Shown here one piece after another: positions 54,141 to 62,842 of a stretch of DNA of 64,000 bases; the first letter of the stretch is position 1, and each line of letters opens with the position of its first letter. The notes beneath the pieces are model-generated. The model did not search any database, had not been told where the DNA came from, and saw only the letters and a list, made by a program, of their open reading frames with translations. The translations under genes and the position numbers were made by a program. This stretch comes from Deltaproteobacteria bacterium (GTDB lineage: Bacteria; JAMCPX01): NCBI GenBank assembly GCA_023382265.1, contig JAMCPX010000025.1, forward strand, positions 1 to 64,000. The letters run 5' to 3'.

Positions 54141-55997
54141 ATGAATAACGGTAAAGTACTTATAGTAGAGCGGGATAGATTTTATAGAGAGCTTTATTCC
54201 GATTTACTGACGGGCATAGGTTATGAAATTTCAATAAACGATAGTTACGATATTGCTCCATCGAATTTGGAGGATTTTGATCTGATCATTTATGAACCAA
54301 ATAAACATGAAGAATCATTTACGGTTCTGACTTCCATTTTAAAGGCCCAGCCTTATAAGCCTGAAATAATGATTATAACATCGGGGGATGTGCAGAAGTA
54401 TAAAGCCATGTTTAACCCATCCGATCAGCAATACACATATATAAAGAAGCCGTTTGATGACAACAAACTGATTAATCTCGTAACGAATGCAATTTCAAAG
54501 AGGAGATTATATATAGATAAAGATAAACTTGCCCGAGAAGGTATGGAATATTTTATACTGCTCGAAGTTTATAAAAGGGCGAGTGAGATATTATCACAAA
54601 AAAGTATCGATGATGTTTTAAAAAAGCTTACAAGTGCAATGGTTATAGAGTTAAAGGCTTATAAAGCCATGATATGGTTAAGGGATGATGCAGATAACTT
54701 TAACATTGTACAGTCCTTTGGTTATGAGACAGAGCCTTATGATGAATCAACATCTTTTAACTGGAAAGGATTTAAATACAAAGTTGCATTTAACGAAGGC
54801 TACTATATTATAAAAAAAGATAGCAAAAGTGTGATGTATGTACTTATTCAGTCCAATGATGGGCATATCTATGCAATGCTCAGGTTGGTTAAAGAAGGTT
54901 TAGAAGGCTTTTCTATTCAGGATGTAAGAATTATGAGGACGCTCGCTACATTTGGAAGCATTGCTATAGCTAATGCAATAGAGCTTTCAAGTAAAATACC
55001 CGATACATTAAGAGCAGGCGATTTACCTGCCTATACGTACAAGTATTTTATAGAATACACGGAGAATGAGATTAGAAGAGCCCATAGGATGCATGGTATG
55101 TTTTCCCTATCGGTGGTATCTATAGAAAATTATAGAGAGTTGGTTGAGACATTCGGCAAAAATCACGTGAATGCTATTTTTAAAAAGATAGCCGATCTTA
55201 TGAACGAGGTTTTAAGAGATGCTGATACTCTTTCCTTATCGGAACATTCAAATATGCTTAACCTTTTTTTACCCGATACCGATTATTTCGGTTCCATTAT
55301 AACCATACGCAGAATTAAAAACCAGCTTAAGCAAAACTTATACATAACGGATGGATTAATAACAAAGAATGTGGAAATTGTAATAGGTGCTGCAACGTAT
55401 CCAGTTGACGGGACTACAGTGCAGACCCTTTTGTCAAAGGCTTATGAAAGTGCAAATAAGACTAAGTCGGGGATATTGAAGCAAGTTTCGGCAATAGAAT
55501 ACACAAGCTTTGCGGAGTTTGCCGATAAAATAATAGATAGTTTTAGTCGTATGGATAAAGATGGAAAAACCGTAAATGCCGTATTCACCCTTACTAAAGA
55601 TCGCGGGCAGGAAATCATCGATTTGATTTCATCCGACATGATCGAAAGGCCTTATATGAGAGGTATGCTGTTTGTCGGTTTACCTTTTATAACAAAGCAG
55701 ATGACGATTTTAAGAGAACAGTACAAACTTCACAACTCCAGCACAAAATTTTATATTATGGGTAAAAAAACAGTGGGTGAAGATATTGATATATCTTATG
55801 CACCCGTTATAATCATGGATGAAGATTTCGGCAATAGATATTTTATATTCAATCTTAATGAAGAATATGCGTACGGATTCGTTGCAGTAGAACAGCCTGA
55901 TAATACGTTAAAAGCTTTTCATACCAGCGAGCCGCTGCTTGTTGAGGAATTCATTGCTGTTCTTCAGGAAAAATATTTTTTGCAGAGGCAGATATAA
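54141..55997 (+). CDS. Pseudo-receiver/GAF/degenerate GGDEF multidomain regulator
   Basis: The 618-residue cytosolic protein has, in order: a receiver-like domain (1-120) with Glu52 at the phospho-acceptor position and the conserved Lys103 kept; a GAF-like domain (about 135-285); a GGDEF-like domain (about 300-450) in which the GGDEF loop reads EHSNM although the upstream RDAD remains; and a C-terminal domain (about 455-615) that could be DICT-like (FVGLPFITKQMTILREQYKL, then a strand-rich end). No domain looks catalytic. The gene abuts the next one with no spacer, so the products probably work together. Function unknown. Confidence 0.72.
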   Translation: MNNGKVLIVERDRFYRELYSDLLTGIGYEISINDSYDIAPSNLEDFDLIIYEPNKHEESFTVLTSILKAQPYKPEIMIITSGDVQKYKAMFNPSDQQYTYIKKPFDDNKLINLVTNAISKRRLYIDKDKLAREGMEYFILLEVYKRASEILSQKSIDDVLKKLTSAMVIELKAYKAMIWLRDDADNFNIVQSFGYETEPYDESTSFNWKGFKYKVAFNEGYYIIKKDSKSVMYVLIQSNDGHIYAMLRLVKEGLEGFSIQDVRIMRTLATFGSIAIANAIELSSKIPDTLRAGDLPAYTYKYFIEYTENEIRRAHRMHGMFSLSVVSIENYRELVETFGKNHVNAIFKKIADLMNEVLRDADTLSLSEHSNMLNLFLPDTDYFGSIITIRRIKNQLKQNLYITDGLITKNVEIVIGAATYPVDGTTVQTLLSKAYESANKTKSGILKQVSAIEYTSFAEFADKIIDSFSRMDKDGKTVNAVFTLTKDRGQEIIDLISSDMIERPYMRGMLFVGLPFITKQMTILREQYKLHNSSTKFYIMGKKTVGEDIDISYAPVIIMDEDFGNRYFIFNLNEEYAYGFVAVEQPDNTLKAFHTSEPLLVEEFIAVLQEKYFLQRQI

Positions 55998-57542
55998 GTG
56001 GTTAAAATAAAGGGCAAGATCCTTATAGCAGATGTAGATCAAAAATCTGTAGTCCTTATAAAGGATACCCTTAAAACTCAGGGTTTTACAGTATTTTCAG
56101 CTCTTAATGGGGCAAAGGCGCTTGAACTCATAATAGAGAACATCCCGGATATTATAATACTCAGTATGACTCTAACGATTGTAGCAACGGAGAAATTAAG
56201 GGATATTGTAAGAGCAAATCCAAACACAGATAAATTGCCTATCATATTTCTCGGGACACCGGAACAATTAAAAAAACTTAATAATTCCGGAGAAAAGATC
56301 ATCACAAAACCGTTTCGTGTCGATGAACTTATCAACTTAATATCAGGCATTTATCAAAAAAGGCAGAAGGCTATAGAATTATCAAGAGAGGATAAAGAAA
56401 TAGAAGGTAATATATCACAGATATCGTTAATCGATCTGCTCCAGATATTCAGTATGAACAAAAAAGACGGTACCATAACGATATATTCAGAAAAGAGTAA
56501 CGGGTTTATTTATCTCCAGGAAGGGAATATCATAAACGCTACTATAGGTAAAGCGGAAGGTGTAAAAGCTCTGTTCAGATTGATTGGTATAAGGGTTGGG
56601 AAGTTCGAATTTGTTCCACACCGGGCATTGACACCGACCAGAATAAATTCTACGACGGAATCGTTGCTGATGGAAGGTATGAGGCATATAGACGAAATGA
56701 ATAAACACAAGAGCGAATTACCCAGCTATGATGGAGTTGTAGCGTTGAAAAAAAAGTTATCAGACATACCGAAACAGGTGAGAACCATAACACAGGAGGT
56801 TTTATTATTGCTTGAGTTCTATTCTAATGTAGAGGATATAGTGGACAACTGTACTTTCCCCGACTACGATGTGCTAAGGGTTCTGAAGGCCCTTGTGGAG
56901 AAGGGTATCATAGAGATCAATACCAAAATATTAACGAAAGAGAAGATAAAAGAAGAAAGCCTGCTTGCAAATGAAGAGGTGTATAAGCTTCTTGAATACG
57001 TTTCTACAAACAGGCATATAAAGTTAGAGATGCATCGCGGCAGAGTGGTTATGTTACCGACAAATCATAATTCGCTTAAAATATTTTTAAATAGTATGGC
57101 AAATATGCCAAAATTTAGTTTTAGCAGCTCATTTACACGATCAGCAAAAGATGATGTTTTACTTGGTAATATTGGTTTTATTACACTTACAGATCTCCTG
57201 AGTATCGAGCTATTATCAATCCCGCCGGCGGAAGAGTACAGCCCACTATGGACTGCACTATCAGGCAGTGCTGTTGGTGCAGTAGCTATCTTTGATAAGG
57301 AATCCAGAGAGGTAATGGATTCATTTGTTAAGGCAATAGGAAAGTTTAAACAAATAGGGGGACTTCCATTTGCTTACGTATTCATTAATCCATCAACAAA
57401 GGAGCAGGGCAAAAATGCAGTGCTTGCTATAAGGAAACTTCTCGGTTTAAATAATGATGATCCTGTTTTTATAATAAATGAGTATTCAACAGAAGGGATC
57501 AAGGTGCTACCGGAACTCATAAGAAGGGTAATAAACGTATGA
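55998..57542 (+). CDS. Pseudo-receiver/PATAN (DUF4388)/pseudo-Ras GTPase protein
   Basis: The 514-residue protein has a receiver-like domain (1-120) with Ser56 in place of the phospho-Asp and Lys104 retained; a PATAN/DUF4388 domain (135-235; EGNISQISLIDLLQIFSM); a helical/winged segment (240-310); and a region (about 345-514) that follows the layout of MglA/Ras-like GTPases. The P-loop equivalent is MLPTNHNSLK (352-361), without GxxxxGK. The G3 equivalent is SIPPAEEY (407-414) and the G4 equivalent is INPSTKEQ. GTP hydrolysis is therefore unlikely. GTG start at 55998 follows the upstream stop directly, with AGAGGC before it. Confidence 0.72.
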   Translation: MVKIKGKILIADVDQKSVVLIKDTLKTQGFTVFSALNGAKALELIIENIPDIIILSMTLTIVATEKLRDIVRANPNTDKLPIIFLGTPEQLKKLNNSGEKIITKPFRVDELINLISGIYQKRQKAIELSREDKEIEGNISQISLIDLLQIFSMNKKDGTITIYSEKSNGFIYLQEGNIINATIGKAEGVKALFRLIGIRVGKFEFVPHRALTPTRINSTTESLLMEGMRHIDEMNKHKSELPSYDGVVALKKKLSDIPKQVRTITQEVLLLLEFYSNVEDIVDNCTFPDYDVLRVLKALVEKGIIEINTKILTKEKIKEESLLANEEVYKLLEYVSTNRHIKLEMHRGRVVMLPTNHNSLKIFLNSMANMPKFSFSSSFTRSAKDDVLLGNIGFITLTDLLSIELLSIPPAEEYSPLWTALSGSAVGAVAIFDKESREVMDSFVKAIGKFKQIGGLPFAYVFINPSTKEQGKNAVLAIRKLLGLNNDDPVFIINEYSTEGIKVLPELIRRVINV

Positions 57543-58201
57543 TAGATCTGCATACACATTCATTGTTCAGTGATGGTGAACTGTTACCATCGGAGCTCGT
57601 AAGGAGAGCAGAGGATATTGGGATAAAAGCTATTGCAATTACGGATCATGTTGATTTTTCAAATTTCATATTTGTAATAGAGCATATCCGGAAAGCAGCA
57701 GAGGAACTGTCTGATAGAAAAAAGACAATAAAGGTTCTTACAGGCGTTGAAATTACGCATGTACCTCCAGACGATATTCCTGCACTTATTGAACTATCAA
57801 GAAAACACGGTGCTGATATTATTGTTGTACATGGCGAAACTATAGTAGAGCCGGTAGAGCATGGAACAAATCTTGCAGCTATTAACGGCAGGGCAGATAT
57901 CCTTGCCCATCCCGGTTTTATCAGTCTGAAAGAAGCAAAACTTGCTGCAAAAAATCATGTTTATCTTGAAATAAGCGGAAGGCATGGACATAGTTTTTCA
58001 AATGGATATGTGTCTATGATTGCTCAAAAAGCACATGCAGGACTTGTGTTTAATACGGACGCACACGCCCCTTATAATCTTATGGACTATGATACGGCAC
58101 TTAAAATTGTAAGGGGAGCCGGGTTGAGTGAAAATGATTTTAAAAATATGCTTGAAAATTCAAAGAATTTAATCCGGAGAAACGGCCATGAGCTGCCGTA
58201 A
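57539..58201 (+). CDS. PHP-domain phosphoesterase
   Basis: The 220-residue protein is a bare PHP domain with the metal ligands in DLHTHSLFSDGE, AITDHVDF, GVEITH, LAHPGF and NTDAHAPYNL. Members include histidinol phosphatases and oligoribonucleases/nucleotide phosphatases. This one lacks the polymerase fused in PolX. It overlaps the pseudo-GTPase gene by four bases and ends the miaB run, so it may supply the catalytic output of that locus. Confidence 0.85.
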   Translation: MIDLHTHSLFSDGELLPSELVRRAEDIGIKAIAITDHVDFSNFIFVIEHIRKAAEELSDRKKTIKVLTGVEITHVPPDDIPALIELSRKHGADIIVVHGETIVEPVEHGTNLAAINGRADILAHPGFISLKEAKLAAKNHVYLEISGRHGHSFSNGYVSMIAQKAHAGLVFNTDAHAPYNLMDYDTALKIVRGAGLSENDFKNMLENSKNLIRRNGHELP

Positions 58202-58216
58202 ATGGCTTGATAGAGA

Positions 58217-59494
58217 TTAAAAAACATTTTCTTCAATCCTGATAATCTTTGTTTTCCCTTTGGTTACATTAAGATTACCAATCAGTTTTATAGCTTTTCG
58301 AACATCGTTTTCTTTTGCTTCATCACTTATTATTATTATGGGTAAAACGGTATCAAGCCTTTCTCCCTTTTGTATCACCTTATTAATGTTAATATCGAAT
58401 CTTCCAAGAATAGAAGAGATATTAGCCAAAACGCCTGGTTTGTTAATGGCGTTAAACCGGATGTAGTATTTACAGTTAATGGATTTTATCCGTTTAATAA
58501 GCAGTTTGCTAACCTGCTTTGGCCATGAAATGGGTGAACCATTGGCAACACCCATGAGATCCGTGATAATGGCGCTTGCCGTGGGATCTCCGCCTGCACC
58601 TTCAGCATATAAACCTCCCTGACCTCTTAACTCATCATCAATCTGAATACCGTTTTCCGCACCTTTTAGTAAAGCTAAAGACGTATTAATGGGGACAAGA
58701 GCCGGATGCACCCTGATATCAACATTATTATTCTCGCGCTTCATAATACCCAGTAATTTAATTCTATAATTCAATTCTTTTGAGAATTGGATGTCCTGAA
58801 TATCTATGTCTCTTATCCCTTCTACATAAAAATCTTCTAATTTTATATTAAGTCCAAACAATAATTTTGAAATTATGATTACTTTATGAGCAGTGTCTGT
58901 TCCATCAATATCCATTGAGGGATCGGCTTCTGCATAACCAAGCTGCTTTGCCTGCTCCAGAATTTCGGGAAAATCTTTATTGGATTTTTCCATTTCGGTT
59001 AAAATAAAATTACAAGTACCGTTAAAAACCCCTATTATGCTTTTAACTGAAGCACCGTAGTATAAATGACTTAATATCTGATGACTTCCCGTAATTGCCG
59101 CACGAAATCCCAAGAAACAATTATTTTTGCGTGCTTCTTTTATGATCTTATCTCCGTATAAAGACAACACGTGCTTGTTCCCGGTAACAACATTCTTTTT
59201 ATTCTTTATTGCCTTAAGAATCATATCCTTGGCAGGAGATAGACCACCGATTACTTCGATTACAGTATCGATCTCCGGATCATTAAGAATCGAATCCGGA
59301 TTTGTAGTGAGAATTCCATTGGAAACATTTACATTTCTTTTTGCATTGATTCTTTTCACCAGGATTTTTTTGATATTGAATTCAAAACCGTAATTACGCC
59401 TGTACTCTGCTTTTTTTTTGGATAATATTTTTACTACGCTGCTCCCTACTGTTCCAAGACCTAAGAGCCCTATATTAATTTTTTTTACTATCAT
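58217..59494 (-). CDS. hom: Homoserine dehydrogenase
   Basis: About 425 residues: NAD(P) loop GLLGLGTVGSSV, KNVVTGNKH, the substrate block GVFNGTCNFILTEME, YAEADPSMDIDG and a C-terminal ACT domain (NKPGVLANISSILGRFDININ) for feedback by threonine. It makes homoserine for threonine and methionine synthesis. The ATG at 59494 (MIVKKINIGLLG) fits the family; a TTG at 59518 is the alternative. Monocistronic here; lysA/dap genes 25 kb away share the aspartate branch. Confidence 0.96.
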   Translation of the reverse strand: MIVKKINIGLLGLGTVGSSVVKILSKKKAEYRRNYGFEFNIKKILVKRINAKRNVNVSNGILTTNPDSILNDPEIDTVIEVIGGLSPAKDMILKAIKNKKNVVTGNKHVLSLYGDKIIKEARKNNCFLGFRAAITGSHQILSHLYYGASVKSIIGVFNGTCNFILTEMEKSNKDFPEILEQAKQLGYAEADPSMDIDGTDTAHKVIIISKLLFGLNIKLEDFYVEGIRDIDIQDIQFSKELNYRIKLLGIMKRENNNVDIRVHPALVPINTSLALLKGAENGIQIDDELRGQGGLYAEGAGGDPTASAIITDLMGVANGSPISWPKQVSKLLIKRIKSINCKYYIRFNAINKPGVLANISSILGRFDININKVIQKGERLDTVLPIIIISDEAKENDVRKAIKLIGNLNVTKGKTKIIRIEENVF

Positions 59495-59518
59495 CTGTTC
59501 TAAAATTTCCTTTTTCAA

Positions 59519-59862
59519 TCTTTTTTTTTAAATATCAAATTCATTTCTTCATATAATATAACATTTCTTCAAAATATTATTTAAACAATGTCTTGATTTT
59601 AAGTTTTTTTGATATAAAAATATTTATTATAGATATACTTAAGTAGATCCCGGCGAAGTGTCAAGATAATGTTAAAACGAATACCTGTGAACTACCACCA
59701 AAGGCGGAAGGTCTTTACTACGCACTAAATCGTCAGAGCATTCCGATTCAATGCTTATAAATTTTCAGCACTATCCTGTTCTTGCATGTCATTTTTACAT
59801 AATTATTATAAGGAGAATTTATACTTTTCAGATTTAATTTGTAATTTATCTGTAAGTGCTAT
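59519..59862. other. Divergent intergenic region
   Basis: This 344-base gap between hom (minus) and the membrane PHP gene (plus) must hold both promoters. It is very AT-rich at the hom side, where several TATAAT-like hexamers occur around 59550-59640 and cannot be ranked by eye. No small gene, tRNA or clear palindrome was found. Confidence 0.4.
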
Positions 59863-61305
59863 ATGCAAACTAATATGAAAAAAGAGATTGTTTATTTTAT
59901 AAGTAATCATAAATATTTTGTTGGCTTTTTAATCATACTGACTATGCTTGAATTGCTCCCTGTTGGAACTTATACATTGCTCAATGCAGCTACATATAAG
60001 CCGCTTATGGATTTTAAACTTGCTACGCCTGCATTGAATTATATTCTTGAACCATTCATTGGTATCCCAGTATATTTAAGCACAACGCATTATATAAAAC
60101 CGGCAAGCATATCTATCTTTTCGTGGGGGCTTCTTATGGTTTTAGTCTATGGTATAATCAAGAGGCGATATAAAAAATTACCCGTTTATGTGCTGGCTTA
60201 TATAGCAGGATTTTCGATATTTATCGTGTACATACTTTTTACTCCGTTTCCATTGCTGAAAGCCATACCAAGAGATAAGTCGTTCTGTCTTATTGATCCC
60301 CATTCTCATACGTTCTATTCTCATGATGGGCTTGTTACTTTAAAGCAAAGCATTAGATATCATAAAAAACAGGGCTTTACTGGATGGTTTATTACTGAAC
60401 ATTATAACATACTTGGAGGTATCGCAGAAGAAAATATCACAAAACTGGATACCCATAAATCAATGATAGGGGAAGAGGTAAGAGTAGATCATGATCCTCA
60501 CTTCTTTCTTGCGCTCGGGATCAGTTCAACTGTTACGGCAAAAGACATCACAACGGTAACCGCACTTGCAAGGTCTGTTCATAAACAAGGTGGCGCACTC
60601 GTTCTTGCTTTGTGGTGGCTGCGTGGACCGGTGAATCTCATACATTATATAAATGATGGTGTTGATGCATTTGAAATAGCGAATGCAGGGCATAAACAGC
60701 ATCTCACAGCTTCCATAAGAGAGTATGCCTATAATATCTCTCAAAAGTACCATATACCGCTTATTGCATCCAGTGATTGGCACGGATGGGGTAATTATGC
60801 TTACACATGGACAGCTTTTAAAATACCCGGGGCAAAGGATTATACATCATATCAATTGCAGAATATCATTATTTCAATGATACGAAATAGGAATAACAAA
60901 GATATTATTCCGATTATATATGATTACCCGCATCAATACTGGGGTGTTATGAGATTTATATTTGAGCCTTTTTTCGATTTTTATTATTATTTTTCTACGC
61001 TTCCATTTAAAGGTTATATATCGTGGTTGATCTGGAGCTTTTTATTTATGATTATCTATTCGGTTTATCAGCTATACAGGGAATCTTATTATTACAAACC
61101 GGCCATTATGCCTTATGTATTATTTATTGCAGGCAGTTTGATGAGTCTTTTCTACGCGGTTCACAAGATATCAAGTATAACGTTTATACCCGTAGAGAAT
61201 ACGCTTTTGTTGACAGTTATAAGGGTTCTATTATTTTATTCGATTGGTATGCTTACAATAATGACTTTATTGCTTGCATTAACTATAAAGAAAAAAGGAG
61301 TTTAA
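59863..61305 (+). CDS. Membrane protein with embedded PHP-type domain
   Basis: The 480-residue protein has three or four helices in residues 15-135, a PHP-like metallo-domain in about 140-350 and four helices in 380-475. PHP ligands are recognisable: DPHSHTFYSHDG (the usual DLHTH reads DPHSH), ITEHYN (usual TDH), GEEVRV and SSDWHG. A hydrolase held at the membrane by helices on both sides is unusual for PHP proteins, which are mostly soluble. Start ATG at 59863 or 59875. It is followed by purS after one base, so is in the same transcript. Confidence 0.7.
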   Translation: MQTNMKKEIVYFISNHKYFVGFLIILTMLELLPVGTYTLLNAATYKPLMDFKLATPALNYILEPFIGIPVYLSTTHYIKPASISIFSWGLLMVLVYGIIKRRYKKLPVYVLAYIAGFSIFIVYILFTPFPLLKAIPRDKSFCLIDPHSHTFYSHDGLVTLKQSIRYHKKQGFTGWFITEHYNILGGIAEENITKLDTHKSMIGEEVRVDHDPHFFLALGISSTVTAKDITTVTALARSVHKQGGALVLALWWLRGPVNLIHYINDGVDAFEIANAGHKQHLTASIREYAYNISQKYHIPLIASSDWHGWGNYAYTWTAFKIPGAKDYTSYQLQNIIISMIRNRNNKDIIPIIYDYPHQYWGVMRFIFEPFFDFYYYFSTLPFKGYISWLIWSFLFMIIYSVYQLYRESYYYKPAIMPYVLFIAGSLMSLFYAVHKISSITFIPVENTLLLTVIRVLLFYSIGMLTIMTLLLALTIKKKGV

Positions 61306-61306
61306 T

Positions 61307-61552
61307 GTGCTCGCAAGGATATTTATAAAACCGAAAAGGGGTATTCTCGATCCCCAGGGTAAGGCCGTGCTTGGCTCTCTCCACAGTCTCGGATTTAAAA
61401 ACGTTGATGATGTTAGGGTCGGTAAATATATTGAAGTAAAATTAAATACCGGGGATAAAGCGCAGGCACATTCTGAGGTACAGAAGATGTGCGATACGCT
61501 TTTATCAAACAAGGTCATAGAGGATTTTAACTATGAGATTGTAGAAGGATAG
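61307..61552 (+). CDS. purS: Phosphoribosylformylglycinamidine synthase subunit PurS
   Basis: The 81-residue subunit has the family pattern FIKPKRGILDPQGKAVLGSL, then VRVGKYIEVKL. It bridges PurL and PurQ in the multi-subunit FGAM synthase of purine synthesis. GTG start with AAAGGAG at a good distance. It lies 2 bases before purQ. Confidence 0.95.
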   Translation: MLARIFIKPKRGILDPQGKAVLGSLHSLGFKNVDDVRVGKYIEVKLNTGDKAQAHSEVQKMCDTLLSNKVIEDFNYEIVEG

Positions 61553-61554
61553 GT

Positions 61555-62253
61555 ATGACACATATAAAAGCAGGTGTTATTGTATTTCCAGGAACGAACT
61601 GCGACCGGGATACCTATAATGCAATAAAATGCGTGATGGACGCACGGGTTGATTATGTGTGGTATGAAAATAAAAGCCTTCATCATTATCAGCTTATCGT
61701 TATACCTGGCGGATTTTCTTATGGTGATTACTTAAGGGCAGGGGCATTGGCAAGGTTTTCTCCTATTATGGATGCACTGAGATCTTATGTTGATAGAGGC
61801 GGTCTGGTAATTGGTATATGCAATGGGTTTCAGATATTGCTCGAGTCTTTAATGCTTCCAGGCGCAATGCAAAGGAACAAGACACTTAAGTTTGTATGTG
61901 ATGATGCCTTTATAAGGATTGAAAGGGATGATACTGCTTTTACAATGCTTTACAAAAAAGGCGATATTTTAAAAATACCGATAGCCCACGCAGAGGGTAA
62001 CTATTATGCACCGCCTGACCTGCTTGATCGCATAGAGCATAAAAAGCAGATTATTCTAAGATACGTAGATCAAAACGGGAAAAGAAGTGAGCCTTCAAAT
62101 CCGAACGGTTCTATAAATGCAATAGCTGGACTGTGTAATGATAAAGGCAACATTCTTGGCATGATGCCGCACCCGGAAAGGGCTTCCGACGGGCTGATTG
62201 GAAGCGAAGATGGTAAACGGATCTTTCTCTCAATTAAAAAAGCGCTGGGATGA
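61555..62253 (+). CDS. purQ: Phosphoribosylformylglycinamidine synthase glutaminase subunit PurQ
   Basis: The 232-residue class I glutaminase has the nucleophile cysteine in VIGICNGFQIL, VFPGTNCDRD at the N-terminus, and the His-Glu pair in MMPHPERASD. It supplies ammonia for FGAM synthase. The large subunit PurL is not next to it; the following gene converges. Confidence 0.97.
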   Translation: MTHIKAGVIVFPGTNCDRDTYNAIKCVMDARVDYVWYENKSLHHYQLIVIPGGFSYGDYLRAGALARFSPIMDALRSYVDRGGLVIGICNGFQILLESLMLPGAMQRNKTLKFVCDDAFIRIERDDTAFTMLYKKGDILKIPIAHAEGNYYAPPDLLDRIEHKKQIILRYVDQNGKRSEPSNPNGSINAIAGLCNDKGNILGMMPHPERASDGLIGSEDGKRIFLSIKKALG

Positions 62254-62323
62254 TAGTTGATGATGCAAGCTTTCAATAAGCATGAGGTCAGCCTTTTTTC
62301 ACAAAAGTGCAATAATGTCCATA

Positions 62324-62665
62324 TTAAATGTGTTCCATCTTTACAGCTGTTCCGTAAGCAATAACTTCATTCATTGCCTGTCCCTGTCCTGCATCAAATT
62401 CACCCGAATCAAATCTCATCATAATGATCGCGTTAGCACCGATATTTTTTGCCTGTTCCGCCATTTTATTAATCGCTTCTTCTCTGGACTGGGTAACCAT
62501 TTTTACATATCCTTCTTGAGAACCGCCAATAGTTGCCCTCAGATTACCTAAAAAATTACCGACAATACTGCGCGAACGAACACTAACACCAAATACCGTA
62601 CCCAACACTTCTGTTACACGATAACCTGAAACAGATTCCGTTGTAGATATCAAGAAATCCGGCAT
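62324..62665 (-). CDS. YbjQ/UPF0145-family protein
   Basis: The 113-residue protein has the UPF0145 pattern: ISTTESVSGYRVTEVLGTVFGVSVRSR and AKNIGANAIIMMRFD. The family forms pentamers and is sometimes described as heavy-metal-binding-like; function is not established. A strong AAGGAG precedes the ATG, and TATAAT overlaps the near-palindrome at 62687-62700 that probably marks its promoter. Confidence 0.9.
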   Translation of the reverse strand: MPDFLISTTESVSGYRVTEVLGTVFGVSVRSRSIVGNFLGNLRATIGGSQEGYVKMVTQSREEAINKMAEQAKNIGANAIIMMRFDSGEFDAGQGQAMNEVIAYGTAVKMEHI

Positions 62666-62842
62666 TGCATTATCTCCTTTTTTAAATTTGTTTAATCAAA
62701 TTATAATACTCAAAATCTATTTTGACAAATATCTACTAATGATTTCATATACTTTATATGCTGTAAAACTCACTTAATTATTTTCAGGGGCAGACATAAT
62801 CTGGAATGAGATTGACTACTTAAAAAGACAAAAAAACAATAT

